Notes: a model not told the origin generated them from the letters alone. A stretch of 64,000 nucleotides of DNA from Halomonas sp. S3-1-1 (GCF_023757625.1 NZ_JALGBZ010000003.1:1-64000); one strand, 5' to 3'; counted from the first letter of the stretch, positions 1-8,496 are shown. Program-made: numbers and translations.

Positions 1-180
1 AAACGAATTTACCGTGATACCTCGAAAGGTATCGCTGTGTTCGTCTGCCTTGATATAAGGTGACTTGTCACCCTCATCGGCAAACGCCCACATGAATTGC
101 CTGATCAAATTGTTAAAGAGCGGTTTCGCTTCGACTTGAACACTGACTCGATGACCTGAGCCGGTTGCCGTTGCGAGGAA
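1..180 (-). other. rRNA operon leader (5' external spacer), gene body outside window
   Basis: Read on the minus strand, positions 122-111 are CGCTCTTTAACA, a near-exact boxA antitermination element of ribosomal RNA leaders. The sequence that follows resembles the spacer of gammaproteobacterial rrn leaders. Two hairpins lie in it: GATACC/GGTATC at 16-33 and GGTGAC/GTCACC at 59-72. Transcription would run leftwards, so the rRNA gene, most likely 16S, lies beyond base 1. A 16S/23S spacer also carries boxA, but the strong promoter just upstream favours a 16S leader. Confidence 0.7.
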
Positions 181-185
181 GGCGT

Positions 186-213
186 ATTCTACGCATTTCC
201 TGATGTTTGTCAA
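186..213 (-). promoter_or_regulatory. Predicted rrn promoter (sigma70)
   Basis: On the minus strand a perfect -35 TTGACA (213-208) is followed after 16 bases by a -10 TAGAAT (191-186). The predicted start near 179 lies about 57 bases before boxA. A weaker pair further upstream, TTGTCA (268-263) and TTTAAT (247-242) with a 15-base spacer, could be a second promoter, since rrn operons often have two. Confidence 0.65.
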
Positions 214-472
214 CCGCTGATTTCAGCGCGTGAAGCAAGCGATTAAAACTGCGCTAACTTCCTGACAAACCGAAGGTTTTCACCTTCATTCACCGCCTGA
301 AACGCTGTGCGTCCCCGGCAGCGGATGCGTACTTTACGGATTTGGCCGGGCGAGTGCAAGCGGTTTTGTAAAAATCTTTCACGGCTAACCGTCTGGCTTT
401 TTCAAAGCATTTCGGCCATGCCCCGGTTAACGGTTAAACTAGCGCTCTCGCCCACCATCTCCGAGGTCCTTG

Positions 473-1498
473 ATGAGCCCCCACCTGCTATCCGTCGATT
501 CATTGAACCGCGAAAGCGTCGATCATTTGCTGCGCGTGGCCGCGCAGATGGAGCCGATCGCCAGCCGCCAACAGGTCACCCGTGTGTTGGAAGGCGCGGT
601 ACTGGGCAATCTGTTTTTCGAAGCCAGTACCCGTACGCGCGTGAGTTTCAACGCCGCGTTCTGCCGGTTGGGCGGGAGCGTGTGCGACACCACCGGCTTT
701 ACCTTCTCCTCCATGGCGAAGGGCGAGTCGCTTTACGATACTAGCCGCGTCATGAGCGGCTACTGCGATGCGATCGTGATGCGCCACCCGGAGCAGGGGT
801 CGGTTGCCGAGTTCGCCGAGGCGACCAACGTGCCGGTAATCAACGGCGGCGACGGCCCGGGCGAGCACCCAAGCCAGGCGCTACTGGATCTTTATACCAT
901 CGATAAGGAGTTTCAGCGCCTTGGTAAGCGCCTCGAAGGTGCCCACATTCTACTCACCGGCGACCTGAAATACGGACGCACCGTGCATTCGCTGATCAAG
1001 CTGCTCTCGCTTTATGACCCGCTGCGTATCACGCTGGTATCACCGCCGGGGCTCGAGATGCCGGCGCACCTTGTAGACCTGGTAACTTCGCGCGGCCACC
1101 GGGTCGAGATGCGCGAGCACCTGGGCACGGACTTCAGCGATCTGGACGTGGTGTACACCACGCGCATTCAAAAGGAGCGCTTCACCGAAGAGATGAACGA
1201 GAGCTTCAAGGGCGTCTCGGACGACTTCGTCGTCAACAAGGGCTTTCTTGATCGCCACTGCACAAGCTCCACGATCGTCATGCACCCGCTGCCCCGCGAC
1301 AGCCGCCCTGGCGTGAACGATCTCAACGTGGATTTGAACGGCGACCCCAGGCTTGCGATCTTCCGCCAGACCGATAATGGCATTCCGATGCGCATGGCGA
1401 TTTTTGCCACGCTGCTGAAAGTCGACGGTTTGATCGCCGAGGATTTGCGTCCGGTCCGCTGGTTCGTCCCCCACCAGACCGGCACGCTGGATCGCTAG
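473..1498 (+). CDS. pyrB: Aspartate carbamoyltransferase catalytic subunit
   Basis: Condenses carbamoyl phosphate with aspartate to N-carbamoyl-aspartate, the first committed step of pyrimidine synthesis. The carbamoyl-phosphate loop FEASTRTRVSF is near residue 46, and the SMAKGESLYDT loop and HPLPR motif are present, as expected for ATCase rather than ornithine carbamoyltransferase. At about 341 residues it is somewhat longer than the E. coli chain. The ATG at 473 has GAGG six bases upstream; the TTG directly before it is less likely. It converges on yqgF. In Pseudomonas pyrB lies in the same direction as gshB-yqgE-yqgF; here it is inverted, and neither pyrR, pyrI nor pyrC is adjacent. Confidence 0.95.
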   Translation: MSPHLLSVDSLNRESVDHLLRVAAQMEPIASRQQVTRVLEGAVLGNLFFEASTRTRVSFNAAFCRLGGSVCDTTGFTFSSMAKGESLYDTSRVMSGYCDAIVMRHPEQGSVAEFAEATNVPVINGGDGPGEHPSQALLDLYTIDKEFQRLGKRLEGAHILLTGDLKYGRTVHSLIKLLSLYDPLRITLVSPPGLEMPAHLVDLVTSRGHRVEMREHLGTDFSDLDVVYTTRIQKERFTEEMNESFKGVSDDFVVNKGFLDRHCTSSTIVMHPLPRDSRPGVNDLNVDLNGDPRLAIFRQTDNGIPMRMAIFATLLKVDGLIAEDLRPVRWFVPHQTGTLDR

Positions 1499-1537
1499 GC
1501 GTCAGAAAAAGAAAGGATAAAAAAAGAGGCGTAGACG

Positions 1538-1993
1538 TTAGAGCGAGAGACGCCCGCCGGGGAGCCCTTCCCGGTGGGCAAACCAGCCTTCCAGGATAAG
1601 CACGGCGGCGATGCCGTCGACGCTCTCTTCGCGGTAGTTGCCACGGTGGCCGGCGTCGCGGGCGATGCTTTTGGCCTCTTTGGTAGAGCCGCGCTCATCG
1701 ACCATTTCCACCGGCTTGCCAAAGCGCCCGTGAAGACGGTTGCCGAACTTGCGCGCGCGCCGGCTCATCTCCGACTCGCTGTCGTCCATGTTGAGCGGCA
1801 GCCCCACCACCAGCAGATCCGGCTGCCACTCTTTTAACAGCGCCTCGACGCGCTGCCAGTCGGGAATGCCGTCGCGGGCGGTCAGCGGCTCGAGCTCGCG
1901 GGCGCTTTTCAAAAGCTCGTTGCCGACCGCCACGCCGATACGCCGCGTGCCGTAATCGAAGGCGAGCACCAGCCGCTGACCGGGCGCCGCCAC
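1538..1993 (-). CDS. yqgF: Putative pre-16S rRNA nuclease YqgF/RuvX
   Basis: RNase H-like fold protein implicated in trimming the 16S rRNA 5' end, earlier described as a putative Holliday junction resolvase. The N-terminal LAFDYGTRRIGVAVGN strand carries the conserved Asp. VVGLPLNMDD and DERGSTKEA are further family motifs, the latter with acidic active-site residues. Its 151 residues match the family. The start is GTG, overlapping the yqgE stop (TAGTG), so translation is probably coupled. It is the last gene of gshB-yqgE-yqgF, a conserved gammaproteobacterial order. Confidence 0.93.
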   Translation of the reverse strand: MAAPGQRLVLAFDYGTRRIGVAVGNELLKSARELEPLTARDGIPDWQRVEALLKEWQPDLLVVGLPLNMDDSESEMSRRARKFGNRLHGRFGKPVEMVDERGSTKEAKSIARDAGHRGNYREESVDGIAAVLILEGWFAHREGLPGGRLSL

Positions 1994-2550
1994 TAGGCGT
2001 GCCCTGCGTCGCGGGTCATGAGGTTCAAATCCACGCCGAGAATGCCCGCCGCGCTCGCCAACCGCTCGGCGGGGGGCGTGGCGAAAATCACGCGCTCATC
2101 GCCTTCAACGGTCAGCCAGCTGTTCTCCTTGAGCTCGTCCTCGAGCTGGCCAACTTCCCAGCCGGCGCAGCCCAGGCAGACTAGAAACTGCTCCGGCCCA
2201 TCGCCGTCGGCGAGCGCCTTGAGGATATCCATCGAGGTGGTGAGCGCGACGTTGTCATCGACCTGAACGCTGGAGTCCCACTCCTGGCTGTCGCCGACAT
2301 GAAGAATGAAGCCACGATCCTTGTGCGTCGGGCCACCGTAGTAAACCGGCGCGTTGCGGTGCGGGCTTTCCTCACCGCCGAGCGAGAGCTGCTCGAACAG
2401 CGTGTCGAGGGTGATCTCGAGGGTGTGGTTGATGATCACGCCCATGCAGCCGTTGTGATCGTGATCGCACAGATAGATCAGACTGCCGGCGAAATTGGCG
2501 TCGTCGAGGTGCGGCATTGCCATTAAAAAGTGGTGCTTTAAGCTTTGCAT
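1993..2550 (-). CDS. yqgE: UPF0301 (AlgH) family protein YqgE
   Basis: Conserved cytoplasmic protein of unproven biochemical function. Members have been called AlgH in Pseudomonas, where a link to alginate regulation was proposed. The N-terminus LKHHFLMAMPHLDDANF, the motif GCMGVIINH and the central YYGGP are typical of the family, and 185 residues is the usual length. An AGGAG ribosome binding site precedes the ATG. It sits between gshB and yqgF, as in many gammaproteobacteria. Confidence 0.93.
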   Translation of the reverse strand: MQSLKHHFLMAMPHLDDANFAGSLIYLCDHDHNGCMGVIINHTLEITLDTLFEQLSLGGEESPHRNAPVYYGGPTHKDRGFILHVGDSQEWDSSVQVDDNVALTTSMDILKALADGDGPEQFLVCLGCAGWEVGQLEDELKENSWLTVEGDERVIFATPPAERLASAAGILGVDLNLMTRDAGHA

Positions 2551-2620
2551 GCGTCTCCTACGGCGCGCCGAACGTCAGCGCGCCTCGCTTGATAGGCAGT
2601 AAATAGCGCGGGTGAAGCTT

Positions 2621-3580
2621 TTAGGCGCCAAGGCGGCGCTCGACGGCGTCCAGCAAGAGCCCGGCAATGTTGGTGCCGCGCTGATCGTCGATTTCGCGCA
2701 CGCAGGTGGGGCTCGTGACGTTGATTTCGGTAATGTAGTCGCCGATCACGTCGAGCCCCACGAACATCAGCCCCTTCTCCTTGATGACCGGTTTGACCTG
2801 ATCGATCAGCCAGTGATCCCGCTCAGTGAGCTCGCGGGTCACGCCGCGCCCGCCGGCGGCCAGGTTGCCGCGAGTCTCCCCGGCGGAGGGAATTCGCGCC
2901 AAACCAAACGGCACCGGCTCACCGTCGACCAGCAGAATGCGCGTGTCGCCATCCTTGATTTCGGGCAGATAGCGCTGGGCCATGATCTGGCGCTGCCCGC
3001 GCAGAGTGAGCTGCTCGATCACCGCGCCGATGTTGCGCCCGCCAGGTTCGATATGAAAGATGCCGGTACCGCCCATGCCGTCGAGCGGCTTGAAGATGAC
3101 GTCGCCGTGCTCGGCGTGAAAGGCGCGCAGTACGTCATCGCGGCTGGCGACGATCGTGGGCGCGCAGCACTGGGGAAACTGCTGGGCGAAGAGCTTTTCG
3201 TTGCACTGCAAAAGCGCCTGGGTCGGATTGACGATCAGCACGCCTTCACGCTCGGCAAAGCCCAGCAGGTGCACCGCGTTGATGAACTCGGCGTCGACCG
3301 GCGGATCCTTGCGCATCAGCACCGCGTCCAGGCTTGCCAGCGGGCGCGACTCGACCTCGCCCAGATCGAACCAGTGCGCCGGGTCGCGGTGAACGGTCAG
3401 CGCGCGCATGCGGGCGTGGGCTTTGCCTGCCTCCAGGAAAAGGTCGCCCTGCTCCATGTAGTACAGGGTATAGCCGCGCTCCTGGGCGGCCCACAGCATG
3501 GCCAGCGTCGTGTCCTTTTTATAGGCAATGGCGCTGATGGGGTCCATTACGACGCCAAGCTGCAGATTCGGTTGACTCAT
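2621..3580 (-). CDS. gshB: Glutathione synthetase
   Basis: ATP-grasp ligase that joins gamma-glutamylcysteine and glycine to give glutathione. The N-terminus LGVVMDPISAIAYKKDTT is typical of the family. The ATP-grasp segment VIFKPLDGMGGTGIF lies near residue 140, and EINVTSPTCVREID near the C-terminus supplies metal and substrate ligands. Its 319 residues are close to the E. coli enzyme. First gene of the gshB-yqgE-yqgF unit, with a 70-base gap before yqgE. Confidence 0.96.
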   Translation of the reverse strand: MSQPNLQLGVVMDPISAIAYKKDTTLAMLWAAQERGYTLYYMEQGDLFLEAGKAHARMRALTVHRDPAHWFDLGEVESRPLASLDAVLMRKDPPVDAEFINAVHLLGFAEREGVLIVNPTQALLQCNEKLFAQQFPQCCAPTIVASRDDVLRAFHAEHGDVIFKPLDGMGGTGIFHIEPGGRNIGAVIEQLTLRGQRQIMAQRYLPEIKDGDTRILLVDGEPVPFGLARIPSAGETRGNLAAGGRGVTRELTERDHWLIDQVKPVIKEKGLMFVGLDVIGDYITEINVTSPTCVREIDDQRGTNIAGLLLDAVERRLGA

Positions 3581-3645
3581 CGGGGCACTATCCCTTCATA
3601 AACGGTAGAGAAGCAGTATGACGCACCGCTAAGGCGGCGCAAACC

Positions 3646-4338
3646 TCACTGGGTGAGCGCGCCGGGCACCAGACGGATCGCATCCGGGGCGAGAGTGATC
3701 AACTGCTGCTTATAAAGCCGGCCGATCGCCTGCTTGTAGGCGCTCTTGCTCACCCCGAGCCGCGCCTTGATGGCGTGGGCATTGCTCTTGTCGCCCAGCG
3801 GCAGATAGCCGCCGCTCTCTCTGAGCGCGGCGAGGATCGTCTCGCCCACCACGTCCAGGCGCGCCGCGCCCGGTGGCAGCAGCGAAATATTGACCCGGCC
3901 ATCGTCCCGGCGCTGCTTGACGTAGCCGGTCACCGACTGACCGCGACGCAGCGGTTTGGTGATGTCGTCCTGGTAGATCAGCCCCCAGTAACGATGGTTG
4001 ACCACGACCTTGAGGCCCAAGTCGGTGCGGTCGGCGACGATAATGGCGACTTCCTCGCCGTTTTCAAGGTTTGATGCGTCGTCGCTCAAAAAACGATCGA
4101 GGCGCTGAGAAGCGACCGGACGGCCACGGTCATCCTCATAGAGCATGACCAGCACGCGCTTGCCGGGGTCGGGGCGAAAGCGCTGCTCCCCGTAGGGCAA
4201 CAGTACGTCCTTGGGCAGGCCCCAGCGCAAAAACGCGCCGGTGTCGTTGACGGTCACCACTGTCAAATAGGCCACTTCCCCGATACGGGCAATTGCATCG
4301 CTTGCAGGCCCGGGGGTGGGGCGCGCGTCGTCAGCCAT
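3646..4338 (-). CDS. S1-like RNA-binding protein, CvfB/YitL family
   Basis: Resembles CvfB-type proteins, which have tandem S1-like RNA-binding domains and a C-terminal winged helix. The first S1-like segment is at about residues 18-70 (AYLTVVTVNDTGAFLRWGLP). A second S1-like stretch with GQSVTGYVKQRRDDGRVNIS is near 135-155. The C-terminal 60 residues (LGDKSNAHAIKARLGVSKSA) look like the winged helix. At 230 residues it is shorter than the roughly 280 usual in the family. The ATG at 4338 is chosen over an upstream GTG because GAGGAA is correctly spaced. It likely binds RNA, but no specific target can be deduced. Confidence 0.8.
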   Translation of the reverse strand: MADDARPTPGPASDAIARIGEVAYLTVVTVNDTGAFLRWGLPKDVLLPYGEQRFRPDPGKRVLVMLYEDDRGRPVASQRLDRFLSDDASNLENGEEVAIIVADRTDLGLKVVVNHRYWGLIYQDDITKPLRRGQSVTGYVKQRRDDGRVNISLLPPGAARLDVVGETILAALRESGGYLPLGDKSNAHAIKARLGVSKSAYKQAIGRLYKQQLITLAPDAIRLVPGALTQ

Positions 4339-4450
4339 GAGCACTTCCTCGATAATTGAGCCTTCATTATGAGCCCTGGGCCTGTCGGGGGCAAAGCGGG
4401 CGGCCCCGCGCCTGCGTTAAATGCGTTTAGGCCGAGCTGCTATGCTCAAT

Positions 4451-4512
4451 GGGTCAATAAAAAACGGGCCAGTCAAAAAAACAGGCCAGTAAAAACGGAT
4501 CATTAAAAAAAG
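4451..4512 (+). repeat. Four imperfect A-rich tandem repeats upstream of symporter
   Basis: Four consecutive units of 14-17 bases share the pattern GG(G/C)CA(G/A)T followed by a run of A and C: 4451-4465, 4466-4482, 4483-4496 and 4497-4512. They end directly before the GGGGG ribosome binding region of the symporter gene, so they lie in its 5' leader or promoter. Confidence 0.7.
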
Positions 4513-4523
4513 GGGGCGGCGGC

Positions 4524-6152
4524 ATGGAAGGATTCACGCTGTTGGATACGGGGGTGCTGATCGGCTATATCGCGCTCATCGCCTGGATCGGTTCGCGCTT
4601 TGGTAAAAACCAGCACAGCCCGGAAGACTACTTTCTGGGCGGGCGCAGCATTCCCGGCTGGGCGATCGGGCTTTCGGTGATGGCCACCCAGGCCAGCGCC
4701 ATTACCTTCATCGGCGCGCCGGGCTGGGGGTTCGAGGGCGGCCTCGAGCGGCTAGTGACCTTTCTCAACGTCCCGCTTGCGATGATCGTGCTGATTCTAG
4801 TGCTGGTGCCGGTGTTTCATCGGGCGGGCATCTACAGCATTTACGAGCTTCTCGAGCGCCGCTTCGGCCCCAACACGCGCACGCTGACCGCACTGCTATT
4901 TTTGATCGCTCGCGGCCTTGCCACCGGCGTGGTGCTCTACGCCCCGGCGCTGGTGCTGGCGGTGGTCACCGGCTGGAGCGTAAACCTGACCATCGTCATC
5001 ATGGCGGTGCTAGCGATCAGCTACACCGTGCTTGGCGGCATCAGCGCGGTGATCTGGACCGACGTCACCCAGATGTTCGTACTCTGGCTCGGGGCGCTAT
5101 TGAGCGTCATCTTTTTGGTCACGAGCCTGCCCGGCGGCTGGAGCGATGTGTTCGCGTTTGGCGCCGAAAGCGGCCTGTTCAACGCCATCGATCTGTCGCT
5201 CAATCCGAATGTGACCTACTCGCTGTGGGCCGGGCTCTTCGGCGGCTTCTTTCTTCACGTGGCGTACTTCGGCACCGATCAAAGCCAGATCCAGCGCGTG
5301 CTGTCGAGCCCCTCGGTGCCGGACGCCCAGCGCTCCCTGTTGATCGGCGGCTATCTGCTGATTCCCCAGATGCTGCTGTTTCTATTCGTAGGCATCATTT
5401 TAGCTACCTACTACCAGCAAAACGGCCTGAGTGCGCCGGAGAACCTCAACGAATTGCTGCCCCGCTACGTGGTCGAGACGTTTCCCTCCGGCATGGCGGG
5501 GCTGGTGATCGCCGGCGTATTCGCCGCGGCGATGTCGAGTCTGGACTCGGCGCTCAACTCGCTCTCTGCGGTCTCGATACGCGACTTTTACAGCCGCTAT
5601 ATCAAACGAGATGCCAGCGACGCTCATTATCTCAAGGCCTCGCGCTGGGCGACGGTTTTCTGGGGCGGCTACGCCACGCTGTTCGCGTTCTTTGCCGGCA
5701 ATCTGGGGCCGGTGATCGAGGCGGTCAACCAGGTGGGATCCTGGTTCTACGGGGCGCTGTTAGGCACCTTTTTGCTGGCAATCTTTAGCCACCGCAGCAA
5801 CGCCCGCGGGGCGATGGCGGGGCTGTGTACCGGTATGCTCGCGGTGTGGGCAACCACTGCCTTTCTGGATATCTCCTGGCTTTATAACAACACCGTGGGC
5901 GTGGTGGTTTCGGTCGGCGTGGGGTATCTGGTGAGCCTGAGCGCACCGGCGCCCAGCGCCGAAGCGCTGGCTGACGTGATCATCGACGAGTCCGCCCCGG
6001 ATATGCAGGCCATTCTCACCGCCCGCGCCGGCAGCGCCCCGGAGGTTGGTCATGAGGCGCGCCTGACCCGGCGGCGCTGCTTAGGGCTGTTGGTCTGGTT
6101 CGTTTTGATGCTAATGATGCTCGCGCTGCTCCAGGGCTGGGCCAATGCCTGA
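4524..6152 (+). CDS. Sodium:solute symporter (SSS family)
   Basis: Inner-membrane protein of 542 residues with about 13 hydrophobic segments, importing an unknown solute with Na+. The SSS signature region EDYFLGGRSIPGWAIGLSVM is near residue 33, followed by ATQASAITFIGAPG. FAAAMSSLDSALNSLSAVS near 335 matches the conserved Na+-site helix of the family. It resembles the sugar- and sialic-acid-like branch of the family, but the substrate cannot be read from the sequence. The stop overlaps the next gene by eight bases, so the two form one unit. Confidence 0.88.
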   Translation: MEGFTLLDTGVLIGYIALIAWIGSRFGKNQHSPEDYFLGGRSIPGWAIGLSVMATQASAITFIGAPGWGFEGGLERLVTFLNVPLAMIVLILVLVPVFHRAGIYSIYELLERRFGPNTRTLTALLFLIARGLATGVVLYAPALVLAVVTGWSVNLTIVIMAVLAISYTVLGGISAVIWTDVTQMFVLWLGALLSVIFLVTSLPGGWSDVFAFGAESGLFNAIDLSLNPNVTYSLWAGLFGGFFLHVAYFGTDQSQIQRVLSSPSVPDAQRSLLIGGYLLIPQMLLFLFVGIILATYYQQNGLSAPENLNELLPRYVVETFPSGMAGLVIAGVFAAAMSSLDSALNSLSAVSIRDFYSRYIKRDASDAHYLKASRWATVFWGGYATLFAFFAGNLGPVIEAVNQVGSWFYGALLGTFLLAIFSHRSNARGAMAGLCTGMLAVWATTAFLDISWLYNNTVGVVVSVGVGYLVSLSAPAPSAEALADVIIDESAPDMQAILTARAGSAPEVGHEARLTRRRCLGLLVWFVLMLMMLALLQGWANA

Positions 6153-6678
6153 GGCCATCACGCTCGCCCGGCATATCGATGCCCAGAGCGCGCGCGAGCG
6201 GCTAGCGCGCCTCGGTGGGGCGAACTTCGAACCCGCCTGGGTATCGCTTTGGGCGTTTGGCCTGGGCGCTCTGCACTCCGAGTACGCCGCGTGGCTGCTG
6301 GCAAGCCAAGCGCTCACCCGCCCGCTACTGCTTCCCCACGCGGCGCTGACAGAGCGGGCCGAAAAGCCCTCGGACGAACTTACGCTCGATGGCGGTGAAG
6401 TACCTTCCCGCGCGCCGCTATCCCGTCAGTGGTTTTGGGAGCGCATGGCAAACCCTAAACGCTGGCCGCTGACGCTAAATGAGTCGCCGCCGACCCCGCT
6501 CTGGCTGCCTTGCTGGCTTGGCTATACCGCCCACCGCCAGCGCCGGCTCGTGGTGCTGAGCGGACTCTCGGGCCAAGCGCTACCCCAGCTCAAGCCGCTG
6601 GTACTGAGCGAGCTCAAACGACGGGCACACGAAGGGCGGCGTCAATCGAAAAGGTTTCTGGAGGAGAGCGGCGGTTAG
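6145..6678 (+). CDS. Hypothetical protein following the symporter
   Basis: I do not recognise this 177-residue protein. It starts within the last codons of the symporter gene, which indicates translational coupling. It is rich in Leu, Ala, Arg and Trp, with a moderately hydrophobic N-terminal half (WVSLWAFGLGALHSEYAAWL) and a basic C-terminus (LKRRAHEGRRQSKRF). No signal peptide or clear membrane span is visible. Codon usage is like that of its neighbours. It could be an accessory protein of the transporter, or simply co-transcribed. Confidence 0.65.
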   Translation: MPEAITLARHIDAQSARERLARLGGANFEPAWVSLWAFGLGALHSEYAAWLLASQALTRPLLLPHAALTERAEKPSDELTLDGGEVPSRAPLSRQWFWERMANPKRWPLTLNESPPTPLWLPCWLGYTAHRQRRLVVLSGLSGQALPQLKPLVLSELKRRAHEGRRQSKRFLEESGG

Positions 6679-6705
6679 CCTGGATGGGAAGCGCTTGCCA
6701 AGTGA

Positions 6706-6717
6706 GTAAGCGCTTAC
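6706..6717. repeat. GTRAGYGCTYAC palindrome, copy 1
   Basis: Perfect 12-base palindrome GTAAGCGCTTAC with AGTGA before it. It includes the stop codon of rsmE (TAA, minus strand). There is no T-run, so it is not a typical terminator. It belongs to a family also seen at 22148, 24017, 48334, 60967 and, degenerate, at 63981. Confidence 0.6.
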
Positions 6718-7433
6718 AAATCGCCGAAATGGTGCTGTAGAAGCGTCAGCGCCACAACCGGCGCGGTTTCGGTGCGCAGTGTGCGCGGGCCCAGCGTCAG
6801 CGGCGTAAAGCCGTGAGACTTGGCGGCGGCGATATCCTGCTCGGTCAGCCCACCTTCCGGGCCGATCAGAAGCGCTGCACTCGCCGGGCGCTCGGCTAGA
6901 TCGAAGCGGTTACCGGTGGCCAAGTGCAGCATCAACTTTAGCGGCTCATCGCGCGTGGCAAGCCAAGCATCAAGCGCCATGGGTGGATGCACCACCGGCA
7001 CCGTCGCCCGCCCGCTCTGCTCGCAGGCGCTTTCGGCGACCGCCTGCCAGTGGGCGTGCTTTTTGGCTTCGCGCTCGTCTTTCAAGCGCACATCACCCCG
7101 CTCGGTATAGAGCGGGGTGATGGCGGCCACGCCAAGCTCCACGGCTTTCTGGATGGCGTAGTCCATCCGATCGCCCTTGGAGATCGCTTGGCCCAGGTGG
7201 ACCGAAAGCGGCGACTCGCCTTCGCCGGACCACACGCGCTCGACCAGCACGACGCTACGCTTGCGCCCAGCCTCGACCAGGCGCACGCCGGCCTCCTGGC
7301 CCTGACCGTCGAACAGCACCAGCGGCGCGCCCTCCCCCATGCGCAGCACGCGAGTGACGTGACGCGCCGGGCCTTCCGGCAGCTCCACCCGAGCGCCGAC
7401 GCTGAGCGCGGCGGCAACGTACAGGCGGGGCAT
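6714..7433 (-). CDS. rsmE: 16S rRNA (uracil-1498-N3)-methyltransferase
   Basis: SPOUT-class methyltransferase that modifies U1498 of 16S rRNA using S-adenosylmethionine. The N-terminal PUA-like part has VTRVLRMGEG, followed by QAISKGDRMDYAIQKAVELG. The C-terminal knot has LLIGPEGGLTEQDI and LGPRTLRTETAP, all typical. The start is uncertain: the internal ATG giving MPRLYV matches family N-termini and is used here, but an ATG at 7466 adds eleven residues. Neither has a strong ribosome binding site. Confidence 0.92.
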   Translation of the reverse strand: MPRLYVAAALSVGARVELPEGPARHVTRVLRMGEGAPLVLFDGQGQEAGVRLVEAGRKRSVVLVERVWSGEGESPLSVHLGQAISKGDRMDYAIQKAVELGVAAITPLYTERGDVRLKDEREAKKHAHWQAVAESACEQSGRATVPVVHPPMALDAWLATRDEPLKLMLHLATGNRFDLAERPASAALLIGPEGGLTEQDIAAAKSHGFTPLTLGPRTLRTETAPVVALTLLQHHFGDL

Positions 7434-7485
7434 TTTACCGTTGAGGGCGTACCAGTCGGCTTTCATGGCTTATTGGGCGTCCGGC

Positions 7486-8001
7486 TTAGTGAGTGTTTTC
7501 GGCCGCGCCCTGAGCCTGCTGCGCTTCGCGCTTTTTGCGCTGGGCGTACATGGCTTCGAAATTGACCGGCGCCAGCATCAGCGGCGGGAAGCCGCCCCGG
7601 TTGACCAAGTTGTCGACGCACTCGCGGGCGTAGGGGAACAAAAGATTCGGACAGAACGCGCCGAGGGTCTGTTCCAGCTGCGCCCCTTCGATGCCGGAGA
7701 TACGGAAAAGACCTGCCTGCTCCACTTCGGCCAAAAAGGAGGTGGTGCCGGACTCGCTGTCGTTGACCTGGGCGGTCACCTTCACCACGACCTCGTACTG
7801 GTCGTCGTCGATTTTGGTGCTAGTGGTGTTCAAATCCAGATTGACCTTGGGCTTGAACGACTGCTTGAACACCGACGGCGAGTTCGGCGCCTCAAAGGAG
7901 ATGTCCTTGACATAGATGCGCTGCAGCGAGAATTTCAGCTGCGGCTTTTCACCATCCGCTGCACCGGCGCCTTGCTGAGGGGCGTTGTTCTCTTCCGCCA
8001 T
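7486..8001 (-). CDS. secB: Protein-export chaperone SecB
   Basis: Tetrameric cytosolic chaperone that keeps precursor proteins unfolded and hands them to SecA. Motifs FSLQRIYVKDISFEAPN and CPNLLFPYARECVDNL are diagnostic, as is GGFPPLMLAPVNF. About 171 residues with an acidic Gly/Ala-rich N-terminal tail. The ATG at 8001 is preceded by AGGAG at good spacing. It lies downstream of a rhodanese gene; in E. coli the order is yibN-grxC-secB, and the glutaredoxin gene is missing here. Confidence 0.96.
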   Translation of the reverse strand: MAEENNAPQQGAGAADGEKPQLKFSLQRIYVKDISFEAPNSPSVFKQSFKPKVNLDLNTTSTKIDDDQYEVVVKVTAQVNDSESGTTSFLAEVEQAGLFRISGIEGAQLEQTLGAFCPNLLFPYARECVDNLVNRGGFPPLMLAPVNFEAMYAQRKKREAQQAQGAAENTH

Positions 8002-8067
8002 GGGAGTACTCCTGGTCATTGTTACGTTGGATAAATTACTGCGTTGGATAAAGCGGCGCCGCGGCGC

Positions 8068-8496
8068 TTACTTTTTCACCACCGGCAGGCTGTCCGCCTG
8101 CCACTGCGCCATGCCGCCCTTGAGCTTGTGGGCATTGAACCCCGCCTTGGCGAGCTTGGCCTGCACCGCGCCCGCGCTCTGACCATGCTTGCACACCACG
8201 ATGATGGGCTTGTCTTTCACTTTCTCAAGCTCGTTCATGCGGCTGTCCAGATTGGACTGCGGGATGTTGCGCGCGCCGGCGATGTGACCGGCCTTGAACT
8301 CCTTGCTCTCGCGCACGTCCACTATCACCGCGTCTTCCCGGTTGATGAGCTGCGTCGCCTCAGAGGAGCTCACCGCGTGGGTGGACGCGCTGCGGGTTTC
8401 ATAAACGAGCCATGCCAGCAGCACCAGCAAAAATGCGCCCACCAGCAAAGGGTGGTTCATTACGAATTCGAACAGTTGATCGATCATCGCGAACAC
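8068..8496 (-). CDS. yibN: Membrane-anchored rhodanese-like protein (YibN type)
   Basis: An N-terminal hydrophobic segment (LLVGAFLLVLLAWLVY, residues 17-32) anchors a single rhodanese domain. The active-site loop CKHGQSAGA carries the catalytic Cys, and DVRESKEFKAGHIAGA is the preceding conserved strand. Rhodanese domains carry persulfide sulfur on this Cys; YibN's physiological substrate is unclear. A GTG at 8496 is the longest start, and an ATG at 8487 is possible. It is divergent from gpmI, with about 257 bases between that must hold both promoters. Confidence 0.88.
   Translation of the reverse strand: MFAMIDQLFEFVMNHPLLVGAFLLVLLAWLVYETRSASTHAVSSSEATQLINREDAVIVDVRESKEFKAGHIAGARNIPQSNLDSRMNELEKVKDKPIIVVCKHGQSAGAVQAKLAKAGFNAHKLKGGMAQWQADSLPVVKK

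Noticed and set aside
2612..3601. Long plus-strand open frame opposite gshB
   Set aside because: Antisense shadow in GC-rich DNA; gshB on the other strand has all family motifs.
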